Below are positions 21,906 through 30,930 of a stretch of 64,000 nt of DNA, piece after piece. The translations under genes were made by a program, and so were the position numbers. The notes under the pieces were generated by a model that saw only the letters and a list, made by a program, of their open reading frames with translations, was not told the DNA's origin and did no database searches. The stretch is from NCBI GenBank assembly GCA_019638275.1, contig JAHBUC010000001.1, forward strand, positions 248,001 to 312,000. The letters are read 5' to 3'. Within the stretch, counting starts at the first letter, position 1; each line of letters opens with the position of its first letter. This DNA comes from Cyclobacteriaceae bacterium (GTDB lineage: Bacteria > Bacteroidota > Bacteroidia > Cytophagales > Cyclobacteriaceae).

Positions 21906-22436
21906 ATGCATGAATCAATTACAAGGCCGCCCAAAACAATTATGGAAGTATACAAAATGCTTCCGGAGGGTACGCTTGCCGAGCTTATTGACGGAATATT
22001 ATATATGAGTCCATCACCTATTGAAAAACACCAACGTATCATTACCCGACTTATTAGTCAAATTTTCTCTTATTGCGAGAAGCATGATTTGGGTGAAGTG
22101 TTCACAGCTCCATTTGATGTTTACCTCGATGAACATGCCAATGCGGTTCAACCGGATATTTTATTTATCGCAAAGGAAAACTTATCAATCATTAAAAGGC
22201 ACGTTCACGGTGTGCCGGATTTGATTATCGAAATTCTTTCAGAAGGCAATCCTACACATGACACTAAACGCAAGAAGGATCTGTACGAAAAATTTGGTGT
22301 AAAGGAATACTGGATCGTTGACCCGGAAACACGACAGGCAACGGGTTACGCTTTTTCTGATGGCGTTTTTAAATCACTTCCATTATCATCGGGCCAGATT
22401 GTTTCACCGCTGTTGGGCGAAACGTTCTCTTTTTAA
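21906..22436 (+). CDS. Uma2-family (DUF820) restriction-endonuclease-fold protein
   Basis: A 176-residue protein of the Uma2/DUF820 family, which has the PD-(D/E)xK nuclease fold and is often found in many copies per genome with unknown targets. The visible core is [11 protein letters not shown] (catalytic Asp), [14 protein letters not shown] (Glu) and [19 protein letters not shown]. The N-terminal [19 protein letters not shown] is also typical. A TAAATTTG element at 21894-21901 lies 4 bases before the ATG. It overlaps the convergent peptidase gene by 4 bases. Confidence 0.85.
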   Translation: MHESITRPPKTIMEVYKMLPEGTLAELIDGILYMSPSPIEKHQRIITRLISQIFSYCEKHDLGEVFTAPFDVYLDEHANAVQPDILFIAKENLSIIKRHVHGVPDLIIEILSEGNPTHDTKRKKDLYEKFGVKEYWIVDPETRQATGYAFSDGVFKSLPLSSGQIVSPLLGETFSF

Positions 22437-23389
22437 AGCTCCTTCATCAGCTTCTCATACAAGGCAATCATACTCTTAATGTCGTGCTTGTGTACGCGCT
22501 CATGCGGGGTGTGCGGATTTTGTTGAGGCGCACCTACAAAACACCAGTCGAATGGATAGGGTGACGTTTGTAATTCGCGTCCATCACTGGAGCCCATGCC
22601 CTCCACCTCCAGTTGATGTTCAAGTTTATGTTCCTGAGCGATGTCAATAATCCGATTCACAAATTTTTTTCGCGGAATGTTCCGGTCGCGCATGGAAATA
22701 GCAGCGCCTTTGCCGGGTTCCACGCCATCTGAAACCCAGGTGATGTCGGCAATGAGTGCCTGACGCACACCCCATTGTTCATGCATGTATTTGGCAAGAT
22801 AAGGAACGGAACCTCCGCCATGTTCTTCCCAACAACTAAAGGCGATAACGCCATCTTTTAAAGTCTCGGCAATTTTCAGTGCCGCATATACGCCAAGTCG
22901 ATTATCTAAATAAGCCGTTTGAATGTATTGCTTCGTTTCGCGGAAATCGATTTTATACGTGAGCGAAGTGCCGCGATCGATGGAACGACCGAACCGGTAA
23001 AAGGCATGATTTTCTTTGTCATATTCCAGTTCACATTCAATAGGCCCTTTGCTGTCGTGACCAACCAGTTTGGTGCCCATGTCGGCTTCGGGGCTTCCAA
23101 TGGGTAAGAGTTGATTAAAATACCGCACCGTAAACCCGATGCTGTCCATGTGTGCGAAAATGGCTGTGCGGGGTTTCCCGAATTTCAACAGCAGACAATC
23201 CTGAAATTCATCTTCTCCGTGAATAATAACGGGTTGCGTTTTCCACGATTTTTTTGCTTTGCTAATGTACTTCAACAAAAAGTCCTTTAGCGGGAACTCC
23301 TCACCCGATGGAGCATGTACCTCGCACAGTTGTTTGAGCAGCCGGTATTCGCTTCCGGCAGCAGTTTCTGTTTTTTTATTTCGCGGCAT
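22433..23389 (-). CDS. M42/M20-type metallo-aminopeptidase
   Basis: A 318-residue cytoplasmic peptidase of the M42 glutamyl-aminopeptidase/M20 clan. Likely metal ligands and catalytic residues are in [12 protein letters not shown] (His, Asp), [11 protein letters not shown] (bridging Asp), [13 protein letters not shown] (catalytic Glu pair), [10 protein letters not shown] (Asp) and a late HTPHERVHK (His). [10 protein letters not shown] near the N-terminus is typical of M42. No signal peptide is seen from the ATG at 23389, which is preferred over a longer start at 23437 that would run into the divergent upp promoter region. Confidence 0.8.
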   Translation of the reverse strand: MPRNKKTETAAGSEYRLLKQLCEVHAPSGEEFPLKDFLLKYISKAKKSWKTQPVIIHGEDEFQDCLLLKFGKPRTAIFAHMDSIGFTVRYFNQLLPIGSPEADMGTKLVGHDSKGPIECELEYDKENHAFYRFGRSIDRGTSLTYKIDFRETKQYIQTAYLDNRLGVYAALKIAETLKDGVIAFSCWEEHGGGSVPYLAKYMHEQWGVRQALIADITWVSDGVEPGKGAAISMRDRNIPRKKFVNRIIDIAQEHKLEHQLEVEGMGSSDGRELQTSPYPFDWCFVGAPQQNPHTPHERVHKHDIKSMIALYEKLMKEL

Positions 23390-23443
23390 AGTATTCGGTA
23401 TGCAACTTAATCCTAAATTTTGGTTGGAAAAAAGCACTACGCC

Positions 23444-24088
23444 ATGACGTTCATTTTAAGTCAAGTCAATTCAGTTGCCAATGGCATGTTGAAAGAATTG
23501 CGTGATAAACGTATTCAACAAGATCGCATGCGATTCAGGCAAAACGTAGAGAAGCTTGGCTCCATACTGGCCTATGAAATTTCGAAACAGTTGCCTTATG
23601 TTGCTGAGCGTATTGAAACGCCTTTAGGCATTTCAACCATTCCGGTTTTATCAGAGCAACCGGTTTTGGTTACCGTACTGCGTGCAGGCCTGCCGTTCTT
23701 TCAGGGCTTTCAATATTTTTTTGATAAAGCCGACAGTGGATTTATCGGGGCGTACCGGAAAGAAAACGGTGATGACATTGCCATTAACCTGGAATACCTG
23801 GCCGCGCCAGATCTTACCGGTAAGCAATTAATCATGATTGATCCCATGCTGGCTACAGGAAAATCGTTTGTGAAATCAATACAGGCTTTGCTATCGCATG
23901 GCACGCCTGCCCATGTGCATATTGCCGCGTTAGTTGCTGCGCCTGAAGGGATTGCATTTTTAAAAGAACAACTTCAATTGCCTTACTCTATATATACTTG
24001 TGCCCTCGATGAAAAGTTGAACGCCCAATCGTACATTGTACCCGGGTTGGGCGATGCGGGAGATTTATGTTATGGAGAGAAATTATAG
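23444..24088 (+). CDS. upp: Uracil phosphoribosyltransferase
   Basis: Pyrimidine salvage enzyme that makes UMP from uracil and PRPP, 214 residues. Motifs include [12 protein letters not shown], the PRPP loop region [17 protein letters not shown], and the uracil-binding C-terminus [18 protein letters not shown] 23444 is used; an upstream in-frame start at 23420 lies in the region needed for the promoter. It is divergent from the M42 peptidase. Confidence 0.93.
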   Translation: MTFILSQVNSVANGMLKELRDKRIQQDRMRFRQNVEKLGSILAYEISKQLPYVAERIETPLGISTIPVLSEQPVLVTVLRAGLPFFQGFQYFFDKADSGFIGAYRKENGDDIAINLEYLAAPDLTGKQLIMIDPMLATGKSFVKSIQALLSHGTPAHVHIAALVAAPEGIAFLKEQLQLPYSIYTCALDEKLNAQSYIVPGLGDAGDLCYGEKL

Positions 24089-24115
24089 TTGTGGGTGGTA
24101 CTGGTATAATATTTT

Positions 24116-24577
24116 ATGATTGAAGAACTGCTGAAGGCGCTGCCGATTTACTTTTCGTGTCTCTTTAAATTTGTGGTTGGACCAATTGCCGGCTATGGCG
24201 CTGGACTTAATATTTTCACCACTATTTTCACTACGGTGTTAGGCATGATGACCAGCGTGGTGGCGTTTACGTTTTTTGGCGATTGGCTTCGTAACAAATT
24301 ATTGATTCGTTGGATACGCAACCGAAAGAAATTTACGCCCGGAAACCGCAGAGCCATTCGCATCTGGCAACGATTTGGATTGGCAGGGGTTGCCGTGCTT
24401 ACGCCTTTATTGCTTACGCCCATTGGAGGCACGGTGATTGCCGTGAGCTTTGGTGCGCCAAAAGATAAAATTCTGTTTTATATGTTTTTAAGCGCTTCTG
24501 TGTTTGCCGTGTTGTTTTCGGTTGCGGTTTACAGTTTTGGGGAAGCGGTCATACCTGATCTTGTACGTCCGGAATAA
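24116..24577 (+). CDS. Small inner-membrane protein (small multidrug export-like)
   Basis: A 153-residue membrane protein with about four hydrophobic segments (residues 8-35, 37-60, 80-105, 115-140) and a basic cytoplasmic loop (RNKLLIRWIRNRKKFTPGNRRAIRIW). The stretch GLAGVAVLTPLLLTPIGGTVIAVSFG resembles the conserved core of small multidrug export/DedA-like families. No substrate can be given. It starts 28 bases after upp and ends before a hairpin terminator. Confidence 0.65.
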   Translation: MIEELLKALPIYFSCLFKFVVGPIAGYGAGLNIFTTIFTTVLGMMTSVVAFTFFGDWLRNKLLIRWIRNRKKFTPGNRRAIRIWQRFGLAGVAVLTPLLLTPIGGTVIAVSFGAPKDKILFYMFLSASVFAVLFSVAVYSFGEAVIPDLVRPE

Positions 24578-24582
24578 AAAAT

Positions 24583-24606
24583 GATGCCGACTGTTGAGTC
24601 GGCATC
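24583..24606. terminator. Intergenic hairpin terminator between convergent genes
   Basis: Perfect 10-bp stem (24583-24592 with 24597-24606) and a 4-base loop. The minus-strand side is followed by ATTTTTTATT, a good T tract for the SPFH gene; the plus side is T-rich but weaker. Confidence 0.8.
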
Positions 24607-24622
24607 TGAATGTTTGTTTCCT

Positions 24623-25393
24623 TTAATCCTTCGGTTGTATCAGGTAAGGCGTTTTGCCATCCGTAATGATAATTTTCGTGTTGGGTGAATTGGCCAACTC
24701 CCGAAACGCTTCAATGCTACGCAGCTCAATAATCTCCTTGCTTAAACCTTGCGAAAGTATTTGTTGTGCATCGCGAGTTCCTTCTGCTTCAATTTTTCTG
24801 CGCTCAGCTTCCCTGCGTTCACGGTCCAATACAAATTCCATGCGCTGCGATTCCTGCTCGGCTTCCAGTTTGCGTTCAATGGCGCGTGAAAGTTCGGAGG
24901 GCAGTTCAATACTCTTCATCAGCACCTGTTCAATTGTAAAGCCACGCCCCGCCAGTACTTCCTCCATGCGTTTTTTAATTTGTGCTTCAATTACTGAGCG
25001 TTGCCCGGAGTGCATATCCTTGGCCATGAAATTGGCCGATACATCCGCAGCAGCGGAACGAAACACCGGAAGAATGGCCGTGTTTTCATAGTTCAGCCCG
25101 ATCTCGGTAAAAATTTGTGGCACTTTGTCTTTCTGAACGCTGTATAAAATGGAGATTTCGGAGTTGATGGTGAGGCCTTCTTTGCTGGGTAGCCGAAGCC
25201 GCACCTCCAGGTTCTCCGTCTGCACGCTGGTTTTCAGCATGCGTGCGAAGAAGGGATTGACAGAATACATGCCGGGCCCACGGCTTTGTTCTTCCAACTT
25301 TCCAAACTTACGTTTAACACCCACTTCACCTTGTCTGATGACGGCACATGAACCTAGCATGACCATCAAGGTTACATACAGTATAAGTCGCAT
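24623..25393 (-). CDS. SPFH/prohibitin-like protein with lipoprotein signal
   Basis: A 256-residue Band 7/SPFH protein. The domain runs from about residue 20 (GEVGVKRKFGKLEEQSRGPGMY) and includes the prohibitin-like VFRSAAADVSANFMAKDM and GFTIEQVLMKSIELP segments, followed by a charged helical region (about 165-215) rich in Glu, Arg and Gln that should form a coiled coil. SPFH proteins assemble into membrane microdomain scaffolds and often modulate proteases. The N-terminus, MLGSC with Cys16, looks like a lipobox rather than a simple transmembrane anchor, which would put the protein on the periplasmic side. Confidence 0.82.
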   Translation of the reverse strand: MRLILYVTLMVMLGSCAVIRQGEVGVKRKFGKLEEQSRGPGMYSVNPFFARMLKTSVQTENLEVRLRLPSKEGLTINSEISILYSVQKDKVPQIFTEIGLNYENTAILPVFRSAAADVSANFMAKDMHSGQRSVIEAQIKKRMEEVLAGRGFTIEQVLMKSIELPSELSRAIERKLEAEQESQRMEFVLDRERREAERRKIEAEGTRDAQQILSQGLSKEIIELRSIEAFRELANSPNTKIIITDGKTPYLIQPKD

Positions 25394-25492
25394 ACGAATA
25401 GATTTAAAATAGATCTATGTTGGTATACGCAGGCTTACGTAGTGTGTTGGAATAATCAGATTAGAATGTGATTAGAATTTACTAACATGAAA

Positions 25493-26710
25493 TTACTCAT
25501 GCCTGATCGCCTCCACCGGATTTAACCGCGAAGCGCGTATGGCGGGGTAGGTGCCGAAGATGATGCCTACTAATATGGAGAGCACCGTAATCACCAAAAA
25601 CGTATTCCAGGTATATGCAGCCTGAAAGGGCACTTCGGTAATGGCTTTTATGATGGGAATGATGACCATGGTGCCGAGCACACCCAACACCAATCCTAAA
25701 AAACTGCCGAATGCCGAAACGGTAATCGACTCGGAAAGAAACAGCAACATGATGTCGCGCCTGTTGGCGCCTGTGGCTTTGCGTATGCCGATTTCGGCTG
25801 TGCGTTCTGTTACAGAAATGAGCAGCACATTCATTACGCCAATACCGCCCACCAACACGGAAATGCCTACGATCAATCCCATGATCACCCGGAAAAGCAA
25901 AAAACCTTTGGTAGCCTGTTCAATACGAAACTCGTTGGTGATGATGCGGAAGTTTTGTTTGGCATCCGGATCGTGTTTTTCCAGCCACGCATTGATGTCG
26001 TTTTTCAATGCAGGAATTTCTTCAGTCTTTTCTGCTTCCAGGATAATTTCCGGTGGTGTGGCCTGCAGCTCGGTTTCGCTTAGCGTGGTTATTGGAAAAT
26101 AAATTTTGGGTGTGTTTACTGCATCTTCTTGAAGGATGCCTGTTATGATGTGTGGTTTGTTGTTGATGGTGATGGTGGTTTCCAATGCGTTTGCTTCATT
26201 CAACTCAGCAGCTTTTAAAAAAGCATGATTCACCACCGCATAGTTTTTCTTCTCATCTAAATCTTCTTCTGTAAATGTTGAACCTGTAGCTACCACACAG
26301 GTAGGTTCAAGCGTTGTGCTGGTGGCCAACAGCAACGCCCCGATTTTTTTGCCCGTTGCAAGTTCAGCTTCACCGGAAGCCGTTGCACGGATGTGGGGCT
26401 TAGCTGCCTTGCTTAGGTTTTCGGTGAGCGCTTTGAAACGCATATAGTCAATCACACTGATGCTGTCTTTTCGAATGCGCACTTCGTTTACACGCTTGTA
26501 GGCTTCTGTTTGGATGATGATGGCATTGAGTGAAGTGGTTTGTGAAATCTGATCCCTTGCAAACTCCTCCATGCCGTCAATGAGCGAAAGGATGGAAACC
26601 AGCGCAGCTACGCCAATTACAATGCCCAATACAGAGAGAAAGGTATGCATTACGTTCGACCGGATGTTGGCAAAGGCAAGGGCGAAGGAGTTGAGGATTT
26701 TACGTAGCAT
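25493..26710 (-). CDS. MacB-type ABC transporter permease
   Basis: A 405-residue MacB-family permease: one N-terminal helix (about 21-44, FLSVLGIVIGVAALVSILSL), a periplasmic domain of about 230 residues, then three C-terminal helices containing GGIGVMNVLLISVTERTAEIGIRKATGA, the hallmark of FtsX/MacB permeases, and ending in YPAIRASRLNPVEAIRHE. MacB-like systems move peptides, lipoproteins or drugs by mechanotransmission. No ATPase or membrane-fusion gene is adjacent. Confidence 0.9.
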   Translation of the reverse strand: MLRKILNSFALAFANIRSNVMHTFLSVLGIVIGVAALVSILSLIDGMEEFARDQISQTTSLNAIIIQTEAYKRVNEVRIRKDSISVIDYMRFKALTENLSKAAKPHIRATASGEAELATGKKIGALLLATSTTLEPTCVVATGSTFTEEDLDEKKNYAVVNHAFLKAAELNEANALETTITINNKPHIITGILQEDAVNTPKIYFPITTLSETELQATPPEIILEAEKTEEIPALKNDINAWLEKHDPDAKQNFRIITNEFRIEQATKGFLLFRVIMGLIVGISVLVGGIGVMNVLLISVTERTAEIGIRKATGANRRDIMLLFLSESITVSAFGSFLGLVLGVLGTMVIIPIIKAITEVPFQAAYTWNTFLVITVLSILVGIIFGTYPAIRASRLNPVEAIRHE

Positions 26711-26767
26711 AGTGGAGTTTTCACCAAAGACTAAATCGGGCTTGATTTGTTACGCTTACAAAGGTGA

Positions 26768-27187
26768 TTACGTTATTTTTTCTTTGAACTCCTTGGCTGT
26801 TACAATTTTTGTGCGACCATAAATTTTGATATGAAGCAAGTCTTTATCTCCGGTGATTAAATAGTTTGCTTTGCTTTCTTTAGCCAACGCCAGCAAGAAA
26901 TCGTCTTTTGGATCCCGACAGATTGGATCAATTTTTCCAATCCTGATTTTTTCAGCTATTATATCAAGAAGTGAAAGTAAATCTGAAACTTTATCCTCCT
27001 CAAAATACTTCTTTAATTTTGTCCGAGAGGCAACGAGCTTCAATTCCCTGATCAGTTGGTCTGATATAATTATTTTTACCTTTTCGTTAACAATTAGATT
27101 TTTAAGGTTGTGAAGCTCTTTACCTATTAAAAAGCCAATCCAGATGTTGGTATCGACAATGACCCTACTTTGCTTTTGACTGCGCAT
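26768..27187 (-). CDS. PIN-domain toxin of a type II toxin-antitoxin pair
   Basis: A 139-residue PIN-domain ribonuclease, probable toxin. The acidic active-site residues lie in VIVDTNIW (Asp), IRELK (Glu), CRDPKDDFLLALA (Asp) and TGDKDLL (Asp), in the expected order. The start codon lies within the end of the upstream antitoxin gene (23-base overlap), a translational-coupling arrangement typical of toxin-antitoxin operons. The likely action is endonucleolytic cleavage of RNA when the antitoxin is lost; the target is unknown. Confidence 0.85.
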   Translation of the reverse strand: MRSQKQSRVIVDTNIWIGFLIGKELHNLKNLIVNEKVKIIISDQLIRELKLVASRTKLKKYFEEDKVSDLLSLLDIIAEKIRIGKIDPICRDPKDDFLLALAKESKANYLITGDKDLLHIKIYGRTKIVTAKEFKEKIT

Positions 27188-27401
27188 ATAATTCAGTTCT
27201 TACCTTTTCAACTTCCTTGTCGATGGTAGACTGATCAAGGTCATCTGTTTTAAAAGCTTTTAATAGCGCAGTAAGCTTTGCGTCAATGATCTCTTTCTCA
27301 AGTTCCTTTGATAGTCGCATTTTTTCCTTCTTCGATAACTGTTTAACCAGCTTGAGGATTTGGCTGAATTCCAGATCAATGTTGTATGTCTCCGTTTTCA
27401 T
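27165..27401 (-). CDS. Antitoxin partner of the PIN toxin
   Basis: A 78-residue, highly charged and helical protein (FSQILKLVKQLSKKEKMRLSKELEKE) with no recognised DNA-binding fold visible by eye. Its position immediately upstream of, and overlapping, the PIN toxin gene, its size and its sequence type match the short antitoxins that precede PIN toxins in Cytophagales. ATG 27401 is chosen over an upstream start because a TAAATTTG promoter element (minus strand, 27408-27415) ends 6 bases before it. Confidence 0.75.
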   Translation of the reverse strand: MKTETYNIDLEFSQILKLVKQLSKKEKMRLSKELEKEIIDAKLTALLKAFKTDDLDQSTIDKEVEKVRTELYAQSKAK

Positions 27402-27499
27402 GATCACCAAATTTACAAAATTTTATTCGCCTTCATTAAAAAAAATACGTTCGGTAGCTTAAGGAATTACGGTCTTACCTGCGATTGTAATTACGTTTA

Positions 27500-27551
27500 C
27501 CGCAGAGTCTCCTGCCACCTCGCAATCTTAATCTTACGGGAGACTCTGCGG
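27500..27551. repeat. Perfect 13-bp inverted repeat in a 293-bp gene-poor gap
   Basis: The gap 27402-27694 holds no convincing gene. At 27500-27512 and 27539-27551 are two perfectly complementary 13-base arms (CCGCAGAGTCTCC and its complement) around 26 bases. A related string (GGGACTCTGCGATTGT) occurs at about 28229-28244. An open frame across 27360-27677 carries no recognisable domain and is judged non-coding or a remnant. The structure may be a repeat-derived hairpin or a degraded mobile sequence. Confidence 0.55.
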
Positions 27552-27694
27552 GAACATAGAATCGAAGGGCTTCCTGAAGCTGCTAAAAAAAAATTGGTAA
27601 ATGAATGTTTCTCGTTTTTCCAAAAGCTTGGAGACTTAAGCTCAACACCAACAACGGCTGAGGAGGTTTGGTGTTAAATTAGGTCGCCAATGGG

Positions 27695-28183
27695 TTAACG
27701 AATTGTTTTACTAAAGTCGAAGTTTGTCCTAAAGTCAACTGTGTCCAGGGTCAATTTGGATATATCGACATTGTCAAAATATGTTTCCCAACCTTTTGGA
27801 GCGTTGTCTCCGTAAAAAACAATATTTGAAGCTTTACCTGAGAATTTACAGTCCATAAATTTTGAGCCACCAAATACTATATCTTTAAGGGCAACATTTC
27901 TGAAGTCACAGTTTCTGTATAAAGCTGATCCAAGGTGAGTGTGTTGTCCGGTAAATCTGCAGTCTATGAATCTACAGTTTGAAAATGTCGAGTTGCCATT
28001 AAAAGTAGTCTGATAGAAGTGACATTTTCTCCAAATAACCTCATCAAAGTGACAGTCGAAGAAAACGCAGTCGTCATATTTGATTTTTTCGAACAAAGTT
28101 TTCTGTTGTTTTAGTTTTTCAAATCTTATTCCTGTTTGCTTGTCCATCGTGATGTTTAATGCCTGAATATATTCAGAAACCAT
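27695..28183 (-). CDS. Pentapeptide-repeat protein
   Basis: A 162-residue protein with tandem A(D/N)LXX-like pentapeptides: aromatic or leucine residues recur every five positions from about residue 32 to 125 (for example CVFFDCHFDEVIWRKCHFYQ, then TFSNCRFIDCRF, then CDFRNVALKDIVF). Such repeats fold into a quadrilateral beta-helix. Phe and Cys dominate the central positions. Functions range from gyrase protection to scaffolding, and none can be assigned here. It is a single-domain protein with no signal peptide. Confidence 0.8.
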   Translation of the reverse strand: MVSEYIQALNITMDKQTGIRFEKLKQQKTLFEKIKYDDCVFFDCHFDEVIWRKCHFYQTTFNGNSTFSNCRFIDCRFTGQHTHLGSALYRNCDFRNVALKDIVFGGSKFMDCKFSGKASNIVFYGDNAPKGWETYFDNVDISKLTLDTVDFRTNFDFSKTIR

Positions 28184-28270
28184 GCTTCTTTTTTATTTAG
28201 TTTCTGTTTTCACGGATTCCATTTTGGGGACTCTGCGATTGTTATAAAATTGCGTTGAGGAGACGGAATT

Positions 28271-28492
28271 TCATTTTACGTTGTTAACCTTTCCTGTCTT
28301 ATAAAGTACAATCGCGACAATCGAAGTTAAAAACGCCAACGCCATTAGCACCCCAAAAATTAAATATTGCCTATTAGAATATTTTTCACTGGAAAGAAGA
28401 TCCGTGGTTGACATTATCCTTAAAAACAGGAATACCGTTATTCCACAAACGAAAAGAACTTGCTTTTTTGAAGGTATAATCCAGGAATTCAT
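28271..28492 (-). CDS. Small two-helix membrane protein
   Basis: A 73-residue protein with two predicted membrane helices (about 11-27 and 44-65) and a short basic C-terminus. No family is recognised. It sits 15 bases downstream of the serine ammonia-lyase gene on the same strand, so it may be its operon partner. The clear two-helix pattern supports a real gene, but the function is unknown. Confidence 0.55.
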   Translation of the reverse strand: MNSWIIPSKKQVLFVCGITVFLFLRIMSTTDLLSSEKYSNRQYLIFGVLMALAFLTSIVAIVLYKTGKVNNVK

Positions 28493-28507
28493 GCGTGTTG
28501 GGTTTAA

Positions 28508-29413
28508 CTATTTCACCTCCTCATCCGGCAGCATCTCAATATCGTGAATCAACACTCTTTTTGCAATGGCTTGTCCGGTTTTGGTGGCGGCCAGTCCGCC
28601 TAACGCTGTTTCTTTGTAGCGCGTTTCCATGCTGGCGCCAATCTCGCCCATGGCTTCAATTACTTCATCAACAGGTATCACGCTGCTTACATTGGCCAAC
28701 CCAATTTGTGCAGAGCTAAACGCAATGGCTGCGGCACTTGCGTTGCGTACAATGCAAGGCACTTCCACCAGTCCGGCCACGGGGTCGCACACTAACCCGA
28801 GCATACACTGAACTGTAATGGCCACCGCGTTAAAAATCTGGTCGGTGTTACCGCCCAGGCAAAACACAATGGCAGCTGAGCCCATGGCAGCAGCCGTACC
28901 GGTTTCGGCTTGACAGCCACCTACGGCACCAGCAATGCTGGCTTTCTGTTCCATGATCAGCGCCACACCGGCAGCCAGCAACATGGCTTCGAGAATTTTT
29001 TTATCGTCAACGCTGTGAATTTCTTGTAGCGTGTACAGCACACCGGGCATAACGCCACTGGCGCCAGCCGTAGGGGCAGCCACCACGCGCCCCATGCACG
29101 AGTTTACTTCTTTCGCGGCCAGTGCGCGCGAAATCAGGTTTTGAAATTCTTTAGCGAGAACAGTTTGTGGATGGTTGTATACTTTCTTCGCTCCGTTGTT
29201 CACCATGCCTGAACGCGAGGTCATGTCTTCAGTAAGGCCAGTGACTACGGCTTCCTTCATCACCGTCCACGCTTTTTCAAGCCCATCCCAGATTTGTTGT
29301 TCTGTACGATTCTTTTGTGATTGCTCGTACTCCAGCACTACTTGTACTAACGACAGGTTGTTGTCGGTAGCGTATTTTTTCCAGTTGGCAAATGAATCAA
29401 AAAAGAAGGCCAT
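28508..29413 (-). CDS. sdaA: L-serine ammonia-lyase, Fe-S type, alpha domain
   Basis: Deaminates L-serine to pyruvate using a labile [4Fe-4S] cluster. The 301-residue protein matches the alpha (catalytic) domain: SRSGMVNNGAKK, AAPTAGASGVMPGVL, GAVGGCQAETG, MLGLVCDPVAGLVEVPCIVRNA. The cysteines in GGCQAE, LVCDPVAG and EVPCIVR are the usual cluster ligands. The regulatory beta domain is not fused; it is either absent or encoded elsewhere. Confidence 0.88.
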   Translation of the reverse strand: MAFFFDSFANWKKYATDNNLSLVQVVLEYEQSQKNRTEQQIWDGLEKAWTVMKEAVVTGLTEDMTSRSGMVNNGAKKVYNHPQTVLAKEFQNLISRALAAKEVNSCMGRVVAAPTAGASGVMPGVLYTLQEIHSVDDKKILEAMLLAAGVALIMEQKASIAGAVGGCQAETGTAAAMGSAAIVFCLGGNTDQIFNAVAITVQCMLGLVCDPVAGLVEVPCIVRNASAAAIAFSSAQIGLANVSSVIPVDEVIEAMGEIGASMETRYKETALGGLAATKTGQAIAKRVLIHDIEMLPDEEVK

Positions 29414-29464
29414 GGTAATTGGGTGTTAGAACTTCGGTACTCTGTAAAGGTACGAAAGAAAAAG

Positions 29465-29974
29465 TCAGTTGCAGGTGCTTTCGGTGATCACAGTTCCCCT
29501 GGAAACCCAGCAGTCGTTAAACACGGAGCAGTAGCATATTTCGTATTCGAAGTTTCTTTTGGTAAATTCTTCGCGAATGCGATCGGCTACCTCCTTATCC
29601 GAGATTACAAATGCCTGCATATGTTCGCCTGCCGCAAGTACACGACCTTGAATGGTGCTGTATCCAAAATCCTGAAAAGCAGAATCGGTGAGTACTTGAA
29701 ACAGTTCAGTGAGGCCGCTCATTTCATTTCCATCCAGTTTGATGGTCACTTTTTTTACCAACGCAGGCCCTATTCCTTTGTTCGATACCTCGAGGTAAAG
29801 GCCGTGATCTCCCCACGATGGGAGCCACTCCACATAGGGCCACGCGGCCACTTGTTGTTGCGTTTGCATAATGCGCGCCTGGTAGATGTACACAAACAAG
29901 GTGGCGGCACTCACAAAAATAGCTGCGAAGGCAACGGCAACTTCGGTCTTAACAGTGGGGAATCGGAATTTCAT
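29465..29974 (-). CDS. Membrane-anchored protein of unknown function
   Basis: A 169-residue protein with a single N-terminal membrane helix (about residues 12-30) followed by a domain with alternating strands (DHGLYLEVSNKGIGPALVKKVTIKLDG). The VSNKGIGPA segment resembles an immunoglobulin-like module seen in several uncharacterised membrane proteins. It carries four cysteines near the C-terminus (YCSVFNDCW, TC). No function can be assigned. The antisense frame in this interval is rejected as a shadow. Confidence 0.6.
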   Translation of the reverse strand: MKFRFPTVKTEVAVAFAAIFVSAATLFVYIYQARIMQTQQQVAAWPYVEWLPSWGDHGLYLEVSNKGIGPALVKKVTIKLDGNEMSGLTELFQVLTDSAFQDFGYSTIQGRVLAAGEHMQAFVISDKEVADRIREEFTKRNFEYEICYCSVFNDCWVSRGTVITESTCN

Positions 29975-30032
29975 AATGTGGGGTCGGAAGTACGTTAGAC
30001 TTCATGCAAACTTATTTGAAAACGCATAATTT

Positions 30033-30848
30033 TCAATTCTCCAACCACACCAGCTCGGCAATTTTTTGAATGGCCACCAGGCTGATGATGACCAGGAATA
30101 AAATGGTTACGGTGCGTGCCGAAATTTTATGACTGGAAAGTACGCCTAACGGGGAACCGATGAGTACACCAATGGAAAGCGGTAAAATCATCGGCAATAC
30201 AATCAGGCCTTTGGTGTGTGGTATAGCGTTAGCCGGCTCCAAAAATAAATTGTTGATGGAAAGCCATAAGGCTATGGCGAAAATGGTTCCGAAGGAAATG
30301 GATTTGGCTTTTAGAATGTCAACACGCTGCCATAGGTTTAACATGGGAATGATTAGGGTGCCTCCACCCAAACCGGTAAGTGCCGCGGCCGCACCGGCTG
30401 TACCTCCAGTTACCAATAATTTTGTTTTTGTAACGTGTTCATCTTTCGGGTTCGATAGCCTGAGTTTTTTAAACGTTTGAAAGATGATGATGAACATAAA
30501 GAGCACCACTACGGCATTGAAAAAATCTTTGGAGTAGAGTTCACTCTTGGCCACCAGTTCAAAAACAACGAAAGAAATAATCACCGCGCTGAGGGAAGTC
30601 CAGAGCAATTCTTTCGGATAAAATGCGCGTTGCCGGATGGTGGTGGCCATGTTGGCGAAGGATGACACCATGGTGGCAAAAATGGAGTTGGCAATGGTCA
30701 CACTCACGGCATAGCTTTCAGGAACGCCATAGTGTGTGAGTACTAACGGGATTATGCTAAGCATGATAAAGCCTGTACCGATTCCGGTTAGTCCCGCAAT
30801 GAAGCCGCCAATCAATCCGGCTATGCCCAGAAGTAAATTTTCTATCAT
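30033..30848 (-). CDS. TauE/SafE-family sulfite/organosulfonate exporter-like permease
   Basis: A 271-residue membrane protein with about eight hydrophobic segments. The paired motifs GLIGGFIAGLTGIGTGFIM near the N-terminus and GGTAGAAAALTGLGGGTLIIPML in the middle are the internal repeat of the TauE/SafE (DUF81) family, whose members move sulfite, sulfonates or related anions. No sulfur-metabolism gene is adjacent, so the substrate is open. A CAAAGTTA string on the plus strand (minus TAACTTTG, 30875-30882) may be its -7 box. Confidence 0.88.
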   Translation of the reverse strand: MIENLLLGIAGLIGGFIAGLTGIGTGFIMLSIIPLVLTHYGVPESYAVSVTIANSIFATMVSSFANMATTIRQRAFYPKELLWTSLSAVIISFVVFELVAKSELYSKDFFNAVVVLFMFIIIFQTFKKLRLSNPKDEHVTKTKLLVTGGTAGAAAALTGLGGGTLIIPMLNLWQRVDILKAKSISFGTIFAIALWLSINNLFLEPANAIPHTKGLIVLPMILPLSIGVLIGSPLGVLSSHKISARTVTILFLVIISLVAIQKIAELVWLEN

Positions 30849-30930
30849 CGAACGAGAGAAAGCGAGTATATTTCCAAAGTTAATTTGATTGAGGTAAAAA
30901 GTTACGAAAACTGATTTTAATGTTGAGCAT

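Noticed and set aside
27360..27677. 105-residue open frame across the gap upstream of the antitoxin
   Set aside because: It overlaps the antitoxin start and promoter, crosses a 13-bp inverted repeat, has no recognisable domain and is rich in Cys and Leu without pattern. It is treated as non-coding or as a remnant.
29423..29998. 191-residue plus-strand frame opposite the membrane-anchored protein gene
   Set aside because: The minus-strand frame has a clean membrane helix and domain-like strand pattern. The plus frame shows no signal, domain or plausible start, so it is a shadow.
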